Shown one piece after another: positions 1-8,837 of a DNA stretch of 64,000 bases. The DNA is taken from NCBI GenBank assembly GCA_003248315.1, contig QKWM01000004.1:4895001-4959000 (forward strand). Reading direction: 5' to 3'. Under the pieces are notes generated by a model. The model had not been told where the DNA came from and searched no databases. It saw nothing but the letters and a program-made list of their open reading frames with translations. This DNA is from Streptomyces sp. SW4 (lineage in GTDB: Bacteria > Actinomycetota > Actinomycetes > Streptomycetales > Streptomycetaceae). The translations under genes were made by a program, and so were the position numbers. How positions within the stretch are numbered: the stretch's first letter is position 1; each line of letters starts with the position of its first letter.

Positions 1-1
1 C

Positions 2-415
2 GGCGACCGGCTCGCCGTCACCCTCCAGATCGCCCCGGAGGTGCTGCCGGTCGCCCTGCCCTTCCTGTGTCTGCAGCCGCTCGTGGAGAACGCGGTCAAG
101 CACGGTCTGGAGGGCAAGTCCGACCGGTGCCACATCCAGATCACGGCGCAGGACGCGGGCGCCGAGGCCCTCGTCGTCATCGAGGACGACGGCGCCGGCA
201 TGGACCCGGAGCTGCTGCGCCGCATCCTCGCCCGCGAGGTCAGCCCGTCGGGCGGCATCGGCCTGTCCAACGTGGACGACCGGCTCCGGCAGGTCTTCGG
301 CGACGACCACGGCCTCGTCATCGAGACGGCCCCCGGCGCGGGCATGAAGATCACCGTCCGGCTGCCGAAGTACCAGCCGGGCGTCCATTCGGGAGGCCGG
401 CTCAGCGGCCCCTGA
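2..415 (+). CDS. Sensor histidine kinase, ATPase end (LytS/YehU type), 5' truncated
   Basis: The gene starts upstream of the window; the visible part is the C-terminal ATP-binding domain of a two-component sensor kinase. Visible boxes are the N box (LQPLVENAVKHGL), G1 (EDDGAGM) and G2 (GGIGLSNVDDRL). The N-box form QPLVENAVKHG is typical of the LytS/YehU family rather than of EnvZ-like kinases. The usual partner, a LytTR response regulator, would lie outside the window. The input domain and signal cannot be judged. Confidence 0.75.
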   Translation, partial: GDRLAVTLQIAPEVLPVALPFLCLQPLVENAVKHGLEGKSDRCHIQITAQDAGAEALVVIEDDGAGMDPELLRRILAREVSPSGGIGLSNVDDRLRQVFGDDHGLVIETAPGAGMKITVRLPKYQPGVHSGGRLSGP

Positions 416-423
416 GGGAGGCG

Positions 424-591
424 TCAGGAGCGAGTGGCGACCATCCCCAGGGTGAGCAGGCCGAGGACGACCCAGCCGAACCACAGCCAGCCGTTGCTGC
501 CGAGCGCCACCGTGTAGGCCGTCACCGCGACGAGTCCGCCGATGGTGAACGCCCCCATCGTCTTCGTGGAACTGTCCGTCGAACCGGGCAT
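424..591 (-). CDS. Small two-helix membrane protein
   Basis: About 55 residues, beginning MPGSTDSSTKTMGAF. A polar N-terminus is followed by two hydrophobic segments (about residues 11-28 and 33-50, the second rich in Trp/Leu/Val) and a short basic tail. I chose the ATG at 591 because a strong ribosome site (GAGGAGGG) lies 7 bases upstream of it; an in-frame ATG at 624 lacks one. It follows ctaG on the same strand. No family was recognised; a role in the respiratory membrane next to CtaG is only a guess from position. Confidence 0.6.
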   Translation of the reverse strand: MPGSTDSSTKTMGAFTIGGLVAVTAYTVALGSNGWLWFGWVVLGLLTLGMVATRS

Positions 592-715
592 CGCGACACC
601 CTCCTCGAGGTCCGTTCCCTCCATGGTGCCCCGGTTTCGCGCCGGTGCGCCCCGGACGGCGGAAGCACGCGCCGGTCCGCTGCCGGCCGGGGCGTGCCCC
701 GCCCGGCCCTCCCGG

Positions 716-1669
716 TCAGTTCCCGCGCGCGTTCAGCGAGGCCAGATAGGCGTTGTAGGCCTCCAGCTCCTTGTCCCCGTCGCGGTCGGCGGCGCGGTCC
801 TTGCGGCGGGCCTGGCGCTGGTCGGAGGCGTACCACTGGAACAGCAGCGCGATCAGCACCAGCACGGACGGGATCTCGCTGAACGCCCAGGCGATGCCGC
901 CGGCCGCGTTCTGGTCGGAGAGCGGGTCGACGCCCAGCGACGCGGGCGGGTTGTCGAACGTCTTGACCATGGTCGTGGAGGCCATCATCAGCGCGATGCC
1001 GAAGAACGCGTGGAACGGCATGCCCGCGAACAGCTCCAGCATCCGCATCAGGTACCCCGGCCGGTGCGGACCGGGGTCCACCCCCATGATCGGCCAGAAG
1101 AAGACCAGGCCCACGGCGAGGAAGTGGACCATCATCGCGATGTGCCCGGCCTTCGAGCCCATCAGGAAGTCGAACAGCGGCGTGAAGTACAGGCCGTACA
1201 GGCTCGCGATGAACAGCGGGATGGTGAACACCGGGTGCGTGACGACCCGCATGTACCGGCTGTGCAGCAGCATCAGCAGCAGCTCGCGCGGGCCCTTGCT
1301 GCCCCGCACCGCCGCCGGCGGCAGCGCCCGCAGCGCGAGCGTGATCGGGGCGCCCAGCAGGATCAGGATCGGCGACACCATGCTGATCACCATGTGCTGC
1401 ACCATGTGCACGCTGAACATGACCATGCCGTAGTCGTTCAGCTTGGTGCACATCATCAGCAGCACGCTGAGCACACCGGCGGCGTACGCCACGGTGCGGC
1501 CCACCGGCCACCGGTCACCGCGCCGCACCAGCCGGACGACGCCCCACCCGTACAGCGCCAGGCCGAGCAGGCAGGCGACGAGGAAGAACGTGTCCGTGGA
1601 CCACTCCAGGCCCCGCCCCAGCGTGAACGGCGGCAGATCCATCGTCATGCCGTGCCCGCTGTGATCCAT
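716..1669 (-). CDS. ctaG: Cytochrome c oxidase assembly protein, CtaG (caa3-type) family
   Basis: 317 residues with about seven hydrophobic segments, intact. The N-terminus MDHSGHGMTMD is rich in His and Met, a plausible copper-binding patch. A conserved HMVQHMVISMVSPILI stretch and a later MMVHFLAVGLVFFWP helix match the Caa3_CtaG family, which delivers or inserts copper during assembly of cytochrome c oxidase in the cytoplasmic membrane. Family length (about 300) fits. The small membrane protein downstream may be co-transcribed. Confidence 0.85.
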   Translation of the reverse strand: MDHSGHGMTMDLPPFTLGRGLEWSTDTFFLVACLLGLALYGWGVVRLVRRGDRWPVGRTVAYAAGVLSVLLMMCTKLNDYGMVMFSVHMVQHMVISMVSPILILLGAPITLALRALPPAAVRGSKGPRELLLMLLHSRYMRVVTHPVFTIPLFIASLYGLYFTPLFDFLMGSKAGHIAMMVHFLAVGLVFFWPIMGVDPGPHRPGYLMRMLELFAGMPFHAFFGIALMMASTTMVKTFDNPPASLGVDPLSDQNAAGGIAWAFSEIPSVLVLIALLFQWYASDQRQARRKDRAADRDGDKELEAYNAYLASLNARGN

Positions 1670-1721
1670 CCGCCGGCTCCTGATTCGTGGGGTTGTACGT
1701 GTACGTCCGCCCCAAGACTAG

Positions 1722-1755
1722 AACCGCCCCCGGCGACCTTCGTCACCGGGGCGGT
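1722..1755 (-). terminator. Hairpin after pfkA
   Basis: Arms ACCGCCCCCGG (1723-1733) and CCGGGGCGGT (1746-1755) pair with one bulged C around a 12-base loop. It lies just beyond the pfkA stop on the minus strand, before ctaG. No U-run follows, as is common in Streptomyces. Confidence 0.5.
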
Positions 1756-1767
1756 CGAGCGGTGGGG

Positions 1768-2792
1768 TCAGAGGACGTTCTCCGCCTCGCCGTACCGGTC
1801 CTCCGGCACCGTCTTCAGCGTCTCGACGGCCTCCGCCAGGGACACCATCACGATGTCGGTGCCCCGCAGCGCGGTCATCCGGCCGAACTCGCCCCGGTGC
1901 ACCGCCTCCACCGCGTGCCACCCGAACCGCGTGGCCAGCACCCGGTCGTACGCGGTCGGCGTCCCGCCGCGCTGGACGTGCCCGAGGATCACCGGCCGCG
2001 CCTCCTTGCCGAGCCGCTGCTCCAGCTCCACGGAGAGCTGCCGGGCGATCCCGGCGAAGCGCTCATGGCCGTAGATGTCCTTGCCGCCCTCGTCGAAGGC
2101 CATGGTGCCGGGCTTCGGCTTGGCCCCTCCGCGGCGACGACGATCGCGAACCGCTTGCCCGCGGCGAAGCGCTCACCGACCTTGGCGGTCAGCTCGTCGA
2201 TGTCGAACGGCCGCTCCGGGACGACGACGGCGTGGGCGCCGGCCGCCATGCCCGAGTGCAGGGCGATCCAGCCGGTGTGCCGGCCCATGACCTCCACGAT
2301 CAGCACCCGCTGGTGGGACTCGGCGGTGGTCTTCAGCCGGTCCAGCGCCTCGGTCGCCACCGTGACGGCGGTGTCGAAGCCGAAGGTGACGTCCGTGACG
2401 GCGATGTCGTTGTCGATGGTCTTCGGCACGCCGACTATCGGCAGGCCGTTGTCGGACAGCAGCCGGGCCGCCTTCAGCGTGCCCTCGCCGCCGATCGGGA
2501 TGATCGCGTCCAGGCCGAGTTCCCGGACGTGGCCCTTGGCCCGCTCCACGCCGTCCCGCAGATGCTCGGGCCGGACCCGGGAAGAGCCGAGGATGGTGCC
2601 GCCGCGGGCCAGGATGCCGCCCACCGCGTCGAGGTCGAGCTTGAGCCAGTCGGACTCCAGCAGGCCCTTCCAGCCGTCCCGGAAGCCGATGACCTCGTCG
2701 CCGTGGTCGGCGACGGCGCGGTGCACGACGGACCGGATGACGGCGTTCAGGCCGGGGCAGTCGCCGCCGGACGTGAGGACACCAATGCGCAT
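1768..2792 (-). CDS. pfkA: 6-phosphofructokinase (apparent frameshift near 2124)
   Basis: Phosphorylates fructose 6-phosphate to the 1,6-bisphosphate in glycolysis. The N-terminus MRIGVLTSGGDCPGLNAVIR is the nucleotide-binding start of PfkA; then come GGTILGSSR, IGGEGTLKAA, PKTIDNDI (catalytic Asp loop), MGRHTGWIA and, after the shift, GHVQRGGTPTAYDR. The residue after the GGEG loop is T, and GG-E-G replaces GGDG, a pattern seen in actinobacterial and PPi-related group III enzymes. One base is missing in the CCCC run at about 2124; restoring it joins VVAAEG to AKPKPGTMAFDEGG. Streptomyces often carries several pfkA copies. Confidence 0.88.
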
Positions 2793-2983
2793 AGCCCGAT
2801 AAACCTTCTCAACTGGGCACGGGGACCGGACCGCGCTGTCCGGCTCGATCCCCGCCACCCTAGCGGCATCGGGCGGCGGGTCCGAACAACGCGTCCGCCT
2901 GCTGGACGTGCCCGCTCACCTGTGCGGACGGGCCATCAGACGGGGGTCGCGGGCCCGGTCGCGCGGGCCGCTGCGCGACAGGT

Positions 2984-3711
2984 CTACGCGGGCTGCTGCG
3001 CCGCCGCGATGCGCTCGTTGCGGAGCGCCTCGTACCAGCGGTCGTCCGTCGGCGGCAGCGCGTTGACGTCCAGGGCCAGCTTCAGCAGCAGGTCCGCGAT
3101 CTGCGGGTTGCGGGCGAGCACGGGCCCGTGCATGTAGGTCCCGAAGACCGTGTCGTTGTACGCGCCCTCCGTGCCGTCGCCCGTGCCGTTGCCGTTGCCG
3201 AAGCGGACCCGGGCGAACGGGCGGGCGGTCGGGCCCAGGTGCGTGACGCCCTGGTGGTTCTCGAAGCCGGTCAGCGGCGGCAGGCCCAGGCGGGGGTCGA
3301 TGTCGCCGAGCACGTCGCCGACGCAGCGGGCGCCCTCGCCGCGCACCGAGACCACGTCGAGCAGGCCGAGGCCCGGCTCGCGCTGGCCGAGGTCGTTGAC
3401 GAACTCGTGGCCGAGGATCTGGTAGCCGGCGCAGACGGAGAAGACGATCGCGCCGTTCTCCACGGCCCGGTGCAGCCCCCGTCGCGGCGCAGCCGCTCGG
3501 CCGCGAGCCGCTGCGGCCGGTCCTCGCCGCCCCCGATCAGGTAGATGTCGCCGGAGGTCGGGATGGGCTGGTCGCTGCGCACGTCGAGCCGGGCCACGTC
3601 CAGGCCCCGCTGCCGCGCCCGGCGCTCCACGACGAGGACGTTGCCCTGGTCGCCGTACGTGCTGAGCAGGTCCGGGTAGATCCAGACGACCCGCAGTTGG
3701 TTGTCGCTCAC
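2984..3711 (-). CDS. gatD: Lipid II isoglutaminyl synthase, glutaminase subunit GatD (frameshift near 3478)
   Basis: A class I glutamine amidotransferase (CobB/CobQ-like) that supplies ammonia to MurT for amidation of D-glutamate in lipid II. The N-terminus reads LRVVWIYPDLLSTYGDQGN; after the shift come FSVCAGYQILGHEF with the nucleophile Cys, and later the His of TYMHGPVLARNP. The GTG start at 3711 has AGGGGA 6-7 bases upstream. A missing G in the run at 3476-3480 splits the gene; restoring it gives RRDGGLHRAVENGAIVF and 242 residues, the family length. It follows murT by 23 bases in one operon. Confidence 0.88.
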
Positions 3712-3734
3712 GAAAGTCCCCTGAAGTCGTGCGG

Positions 3735-4973
3735 TCAGTTGCCGACGCGGCGGCGCAGGTCCTGGAAGGCGGTGTAGTTGGCGATGACCTCGATCCGGCC
3801 CGGCGGGCACTGCTGCACCGCCTGGTCGAGGTTCTCGCACACCTGGAACTGCTGGTTCGCCACCTCCAGGCGCACCGCGAGGTCCAGCTTGCGGTCGCCG
3901 ATCACACAGATCGGGTGGCCGGACAGCCGGGTGTAGTCGACGTCCCACAGCCAGGAGGTGTCGGTGCCGTCGGCGCTGCGCGCGTTCACGGACAGGATGA
4001 CCGGGGTCGGCGGCGGGTCGATCAGGGAGAACGTCTCCAGCCAGCCGGCCGGGTTCTTCGCCAGCAGCAGCCTGAGGTCGCGGCCCTGGAACTGCACGAC
4101 GTCGTACCGTCCGGCCACCGCCTGGACCTGGTACATCCGCTCCAGAGCGACCTGCGGCGGCACGCCGAAGACGGCGGCGACCGCGGCCGACGAGGCGGCG
4201 TTGGCCTTGTTGGCGCGGCCCGGCAGCTGGAGGTGGATCGGCCAGGCGGAGCCGTGCGGGTCGAGGACGTGGTCCCCGGACAGCGCCCAGCTCGGCGTGG
4301 GCCGGCGGAAGCCGCACTCGCCGCAGAACCAGTCGTCGCCGGGGCGCTGCATCACGCCGCCGCAGGCCGGGCAGGACCAGGCGTCGTCCTTCCACATCTG
4401 CCCGGCGGCGACCCACACCACGTTGGGGGAGGAGGACGCGGCCCACACCACGAGCGGGTCGTCGCAGTTGGCGACGACGACCGCCTTGGAGCCGGCGAGG
4501 CCCTCCCGCCAGTTCTCCGCGAGCATCCGCGTCTCGGCGGCGCGGTCGAGCTGGTCGCGGGAGAGGTTGAGCAGCGCGATGCACTTGGGGTCGGTGTCCC
4601 GGGCGACCCCGGCGAGGTACTTCTCGTCGACCTCGATCACGCCGTAGCGGGCGTCGGAGCCGCCCGCGAGGGCGGAGGTGATGCCGGCCGGCATGTTGGC
4701 GCCGAGCGCGTTGGAGACGACCGGGCCCGCCGCCCGCAGCGCCTCGGCGATGAGGCGGGTCGTGGTGGTCTTGCCGTTGGTCGCCGAGACCAGCACGACG
4801 TCCAGGTTCTGGGCGAGCCGGGCGAGGAGGTCGGGGTCGAGTTTCAGCGCGACCCGGCCGCCGATCACCGAACCGCTGCCGCGCCCCGCGGCGCGTGATG
4901 CCGCCGCGACCGCCTTGCCCGCGGTCACGGCCAGCTTGGCCCGCGGCGAGAGCGGGTCCGAGTTGCCTGCCAT
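3735..4973 (-). CDS. murT: Lipid II isoglutaminyl synthase, Mur-ligase subunit MurT
   Basis: About 412 residues, intact. MurT is a Mur-ligase-like ATPase that, with GatD, amidates the alpha-carboxyl of D-Glu in lipid II at the membrane. Seen: P-loop SATNGKTTTTRLIAEA, a zinc-ribbon insertion with CPACGG and FCGECGF characteristic of MurT, and the C-terminal DUF1727 region. The ATG at 4973 is preceded by AAGGAGG. It is first gene of the murT-gatD pair. Confidence 0.92.
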   Translation of the reverse strand: MAGNSDPLSPRAKLAVTAGKAVAAASRAAGRGSGSVIGGRVALKLDPDLLARLAQNLDVVLVSATNGKTTTTRLIAEALRAAGPVVSNALGANMPAGITSALAGGSDARYGVIEVDEKYLAGVARDTDPKCIALLNLSRDQLDRAAETRMLAENWREGLAGSKAVVVANCDDPLVVWAASSSPNVVWVAAGQMWKDDAWSCPACGGVMQRPGDDWFCGECGFRRPTPSWALSGDHVLDPHGSAWPIHLQLPGRANKANAASSAAVAAVFGVPPQVALERMYQVQAVAGRYDVVQFQGRDLRLLLAKNPAGWLETFSLIDPPPTPVILSVNARSADGTDTSWLWDVDYTRLSGHPICVIGDRKLDLAVRLEVANQQFQVCENLDQAVQQCPPGRIEVIANYTAFQDLRRRVGN

Positions 4974-5141
4974 CAGTTCTCGATCCTCCTTGCGTACGCG
5001 CCGCGCCTGAAGCCTGTGAGGCCTGACGGCCACGTGGTGTGGACGTCAGCCTATCGAGATCCATTCGCACTCCCGAATCGCGGCACCGCGACGCGGGACC
5101 ACGTGGCGGGCGCGGACCGGCGGAACCGTACCCTGGCCGCC

Positions 5142-5681
5142 ATGCGACACGGCTCGATCCCGGGCGCCCGCGGGCGCGTGCGGCCCCTGACCCTGCTCGG
5201 TGACACGGTACTGCGCGAGCCGTGCCGCGAGGTCACCGACTTCGGCCCCGAACTGGCCGCTCTCGTGGAGGACTTGTTCGCCACGATGTACGCCGCGCGC
5301 GGCGTGGGCCTGGCCGCCAACCAGGTGGGCGTGCCCCTGCGGGTCTTCGTCTACGACTGCCCGGACGACGAGGACGTGCGCCACCTGGGCCATGTGGTGA
5401 ACCCGCGCCTGGTCGAGACCGACGGCGTGGTCCTGCGCGGCCCGGAGGGCTGTCTGTCGCTGCCGGGACTGGAGGCGGGCACGGAGCGGTACGACCACGC
5501 GGTGGTCGAGGGGGTGACGGTCACCGGCGAGCCGGTCACCGTCCACGGGACGGGCTTCTTCGCGCGGTGCCTGCAGCACGAGTGCGACCACCTGGAGGGC
5601 AGGGTGTACGCCGACCACCTCACGGGCTGGCGCAGACGGCGGCTCGAACGCCGGCTGGCCCGGGCCTCCTGGCGCAGGTAG
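5142..5681 (+). CDS. def: Peptide deformylase
   Basis: Removes the formyl group from N-terminal formyl-methionine of new proteins. 179 residues with the three signature motifs in order: GVGLAANQVGV (motif 1), EGCLSLPG (motif 2, metal-ligand Cys) and QHECDHLEG (motif 3, HExxDH with two His ligands and catalytic Glu). The ATG at 5142 is the first start giving the usual length; no strong ribosome site is visible, so the start is moderately certain. Divergent from murT. Confidence 0.92.
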   Translation: MRHGSIPGARGRVRPLTLLGDTVLREPCREVTDFGPELAALVEDLFATMYAARGVGLAANQVGVPLRVFVYDCPDDEDVRHLGHVVNPRLVETDGVVLRGPEGCLSLPGLEAGTERYDHAVVEGVTVTGEPVTVHGTGFFARCLQHECDHLEGRVYADHLTGWRRRRLERRLARASWRR

Positions 5682-5705
5682 GGCGCCCGGCCCGGGCAGC
5701 CGCGG

Positions 5706-6350
5706 TCAGAACCCCGGGCCGCCCGTCCGGTCCCCGGCCGCCGCCAGCCGGCCCCACAGCAGATCCGCGAGGCTGCGCACCAGCTCCTGCCGAGAGCAGG
5801 GCCGTTCGCCCAGCCACCAGTCGCCGGCGGCGTGCATCATCCCGACGATCCCGTGGCCCCACACCCGCGCCAGCCGCTCGGTGCCCGGCCCGAGGTCCAG
5901 CCGCTCCTCGATGACCTTGCCCAGTTCCTCGCCCATCCGGCGCAGCAGCGGCGCCGAGTGCTTGCCGACGTCGAAGCCCGGCTCGCCGGACTGGCCCCCC
6001 TCCGCCGGATGCATCAGGAACCGGTACACCTGCGGCCGTGCCTCGATGGCCGCCAGATAGGTGTCGAGGGTGGACTCCACGCGCTCGCGCCGGTCCGCCG
6101 GGGCGTCCAGTGCCGCCCGCAGCGAATCGAGGAGGGCGTCCGTGTGCCGCTTGGCGAGGGCGGCGTACAGCCCGCCCTTGTCGCCGAAGTGCCGGTAGAG
6201 GATCGGCTTGGTGATGCCCGCCTCGGCGGCGATGGCGTTCATCGAGGCCTGGGGGCCGTCACGCAGCACCACCCGGTCGGCGGCCTCCAGCAGCTCCCGC
6301 CGCCGGCGGTCGGCCGACCGCTGCTGATCGGTCCGCTGCGTGGTGTCCAT
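5706..6350 (-). CDS. TetR/AcrR-family repressor
   Basis: 214 residues. The N-terminal helix-turn-helix reads ASMNAIAAEAGITKPILYRH followed by FGDKGGLYAALAKRH, the standard TetR pattern; the rest is a helical ligand-binding domain. It is divergent from an acyl-CoA dehydrogenase with two palindromes in the 170-base gap (6457-6500), so it probably controls that gene in response to an acyl-CoA or fatty acid. The ligand is inferred from context only. Confidence 0.85.
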   Translation of the reverse strand: MDTTQRTDQQRSADRRRRELLEAADRVVLRDGPQASMNAIAAEAGITKPILYRHFGDKGGLYAALAKRHTDALLDSLRAALDAPADRRERVESTLDTYLAAIEARPQVYRFLMHPAEGGQSGEPGFDVGKHSAPLLRRMGEELGKVIEERLDLGPGTERLARVWGHGIVGMMHAAGDWWLGERPCSRQELVRSLADLLWGRLAAAGDRTGGPGF

Positions 6351-6456
6351 GTGCTCTCCCCACCCGTGCTCTTCCGGTGATGCCTGCGCAAACTAGCACC
6401 CAGCATGCCCCGCACCTCGAACGGGCTGCCGACGTGTCCGGGGGAGTTGACTTTTC

Positions 6457-6470
6457 TTACCCGCCGGTAA
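6457..6470. promoter_or_regulatory. Palindrome 1 upstream of acyl-CoA dehydrogenase
   Basis: TTACC and GGTAA arms around CGCC. It shares the TTAC/GTAA half-sites with the larger palindrome that begins 6 bases further on, suggesting a tandem TetR operator. Confidence 0.5.
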
Positions 6471-6475
6471 CAGAC

Positions 6476-6500
6476 TGCGGGTTACCGCAAGTAACACGCA
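6476..6500. promoter_or_regulatory. Palindrome 2 upstream of acyl-CoA dehydrogenase, likely TetR operator
   Basis: Arms TGCGGGTTAC and GTAACACGCA match at 9 of 10 positions around CGCAA, a 25-base dyad. It lies 20 bases before the ATG at 6521, where a bound repressor would block transcription or elongation. Regulation by the divergent TetR gene is inferred. Confidence 0.6.
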
Positions 6501-6520
6501 TGTGCAGCGCTGGAGGGGAC

Positions 6521-7747
6521 ATGGCCGAGTTCACCATGGAGCTCAACGACGAACAGAAAGAGGTCAGGGACTGGCTCCACGGTTTCGCCGCCGATGTCAT
6601 CCGTCCCGCGGCCGCCGAATGGGACGAGCGCGAGGAGACCCCCTGGCCGGTCATCCAGGAGGCCGCCAAGGTCGGCATCTACTCCCTCGACTTCTACGCC
6701 CAGCAGTACTTCGACCCCACCGGCCTCGGCATCCCGATGGCCATGGAGGAGCTGTTCTGGGGTGACGCCGGCATCGCCCTGTCGATCGTCGGCACCGGCC
6801 TCGCCGCCGTCGGTGTCCTCGCCAACGGCACCGAGGAGCAGATCGGCACCTGGATCCCCCAGATGTACGGCGACGCCAACGACGTCAAGGTCGCCGCGTT
6901 CTGCTCCTCCGAGCCCGACGCCGGCTCCGACGTCGCCTCCATGCGCACGCGTGCCGTGTACGACGAGGCCAAGGACGAGTGGGTGATCAACGGCACCAAG
7001 ACCTGGGCCACCAACGGCGGCATCGCCAACGTCCACGTGGTCGTCGCGGTCGTCGACCCGGACCTCGGCTCCAAGGGCCACGCGTCCTTCATCATCCCGC
7101 CGAACACGCCCGGTCTGTCCCAGGGCCAGAAGTTCAAGAAGCACGGCATCCGCGCCTCGCACACCGCCGAGGTCATCCTCGACAACGTGCGCGTGCCCGG
7201 CTCCTGCCTGCTCGGCGGCAAGGAGAAGCTGGACGAGCGGCTCGCCCGGGCCCGGGAGAAGGCGAAGGCCGGCGGCGAGCGCGTGAAGAACGCCGCCATG
7301 GCCACCTTCGAGGCGTCCCGCCCGGCCGTCGGTGCCATGGCGGTCGGCACCGCCCGCGCCGCGTACGAGGTCGCCCTCGACTACGCCAGGACCCGCGAGC
7401 AGTTCGGCCGTCCGATCATCGACAACCAGGGCGTCGCCTTCCAGCTGGCCGACATGCGCACCCGGATCGACGCGGCGCGCCTGCTGGTGTGGCGCGCCTC
7501 CTGGATGGCGATCAACGGCAAGCCGTTCACTGCGGCGGAGGGCTCGATGTCCAAGCTGTTCGCCAGCGAGACCGCGAAGAAGGTCACCGCCCAGGCGATC
7601 CAGATCCTGGGCGGCAACGGCTACACGCGGGAGTACCCGGTGGAGCGGATGCACCGGGACGCCGCCATCTACACGATCTTCGAGGGCACGAGCGAGATCC
7701 AGCGGCTGGTGATCGCCCGCACCCTCTCGGGGATGCCGGTCCGCTAG
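6521..7747 (+). CDS. Acyl-CoA dehydrogenase
   Basis: 408 residues, intact. FAD-dependent alpha,beta-dehydrogenation of acyl-CoA in beta-oxidation. Seen: FCSSEPDAGSDVASM (FAD/substrate loop), KTWATNGGIAN, the C-terminal domain with RTREQFGRPI, and QILGGNGYTREYPVERMHRD followed by YTIFEGTSEIQ, where the Glu of FEGT is the usual catalytic-base position of this class. A Lys/Ala-rich insertion (about residues 235-260) is unusual. GGAGGGG lies 4 bases before the ATG. Probably repressed by the divergent TetR protein. Confidence 0.9.
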   Translation: MAEFTMELNDEQKEVRDWLHGFAADVIRPAAAEWDEREETPWPVIQEAAKVGIYSLDFYAQQYFDPTGLGIPMAMEELFWGDAGIALSIVGTGLAAVGVLANGTEEQIGTWIPQMYGDANDVKVAAFCSSEPDAGSDVASMRTRAVYDEAKDEWVINGTKTWATNGGIANVHVVVAVVDPDLGSKGHASFIIPPNTPGLSQGQKFKKHGIRASHTAEVILDNVRVPGSCLLGGKEKLDERLARAREKAKAGGERVKNAAMATFEASRPAVGAMAVGTARAAYEVALDYARTREQFGRPIIDNQGVAFQLADMRTRIDAARLLVWRASWMAINGKPFTAAEGSMSKLFASETAKKVTAQAIQILGGNGYTREYPVERMHRDAAIYTIFEGTSEIQRLVIARTLSGMPVR

Positions 7748-7757
7748 CGGCCCCGCC

Positions 7758-8215
7758 CTACCCCCAGTCGCAGCCGACGCCGTCGTTGTCGCGGTCGAGG
7801 TGGCTGCCGTAGCCGGGGTCGCCCCGGTACACGGGCGCGTCCCCGGCGGCGCGGGCGGCCGCGCAGTTGGGGTAGGGGCCGCTGGGCCGCCGTCGTCACC
7901 GCCCCCGCCGACCGCTCCGGCGGCGGGCTCGGCGGTGACCGTCTCGGTGACCTCCACCTCGACGGTCTCGGTCGCCGTCTCCGTCACCGTGGGCGCGGGC
8001 TCCGCCTCCGCGGTCCGCGTCGCGGTCACGGTCACCGTGGGCGCCGCCGCGGCGGGGCTCGACGCGGCCGGCCCCGGCTCGGCGTCCGCCTCGGCTTCGC
8101 CGCCCGCTCCGGCCCCGAGGCCGAGCAGGAAGGCGAGGCCCAGCGCGGGCAGCACATAGCGCTTACGGGCCCACTTCGGCGCCGTTCCCGGCGCGGTGGT
8201 GTACGGATCGGTCAT
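7758..8215 (-). CDS. Excalibur calcium-binding domain membrane protein (frameshift near 7884)
   Basis: N-terminal cytoplasmic stretch, one membrane helix (YVLPALGLAFLLGLG, about residues 20-36), then a long Thr/Val/Glu/Ala-rich linker with many TVTVTAT and TVTET repeats. The closing domain is in another frame because one C is missing near 7884; restoring it gives a PNCAAARAAGDAPVYRGDPG then LDRDNDGVGCDWG ending, the excalibur motif DxDxDGxxC. The product is likely membrane-anchored with an outward Ca-binding tip. Its role is unknown. Confidence 0.75.
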
Positions 8216-8310
8216 GAAGCCCCCCTGGCTGATCGCTGGAGCAGCGACAGTAGCGACCGCGTGAAGGGAATGTGTAGTTCCTGTGGGGGGCCGTCATGGT
8301 TTCGTGATGC

Positions 8311-8830
8311 TCACCTGTGCTTCAGCGGGGTGAGCTGCTCGATGTCGTAGCGCCTGCGCAGCGCCTCGATGGCGGCGTGGTCCGGGGGACCGCCGTCTCC
8401 CAGGATCTCCAGCAGCTCCTCGAAGTAGCGCTCGTGGTCCGGGGAGGGGACGCCTGGAAGAACATCTTCGCCGGGGTGTCCGTCGGGTTCGCGAACGCGT
8501 GCGGGCAGCCCGGGGGACGACGATCACCGTGCCCGGCGTCGCGCGGACCACCCGGTTCCCCGTGGACGACTCCCACTTCTGCCAGTGGTCGGGGGTGCGG
8601 ACACGGGGCTCGAAGGCGAGCACGTCCAGCTCGCCCTCGAGCACGTAGAACAGCTCCTCGCTGCGCGTGTGCACATGGGCGCCGACGTCGAAGCCCGGTG
8701 GCACGACCACCTCGAAGGTGGACGCCGTGCGCGAGTGCGTACCGGTCACCTTGAAGGTCACGTGCTGGGCCGGCGCCTCGACGACCCGGCCGTGGCCGGG
8801 CGGCACGAGCAGCCCCTCCGTCGTCGTCAT
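8311..8830 (-). CDS. momA: Cupin-type quinone-forming monooxygenase, MomA-like (two frameshifts)
   Basis: The first 105 residues form a cupin with HVHTRSEELFYVLEGELDV (metal-ligand His and Glu) and GTVIVVPRA. Single missing bases near 8514 and 8446 break the frame; restoring them gives GCPHAFANPTDTPAKMFFQ and an ending EALRRRYDIEQLTPLKHR. It starts 7 bases after the cyp158A2 stop, third gene of the rppA operon. MomA proteins described beside rppA in other streptomycetes are cupin monooxygenases oxidising tetrahydroxynaphthalene to flaviolin; that function is inferred from fold and position. Confidence 0.7.
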
Positions 8831-8837
8831 CGGCGGC

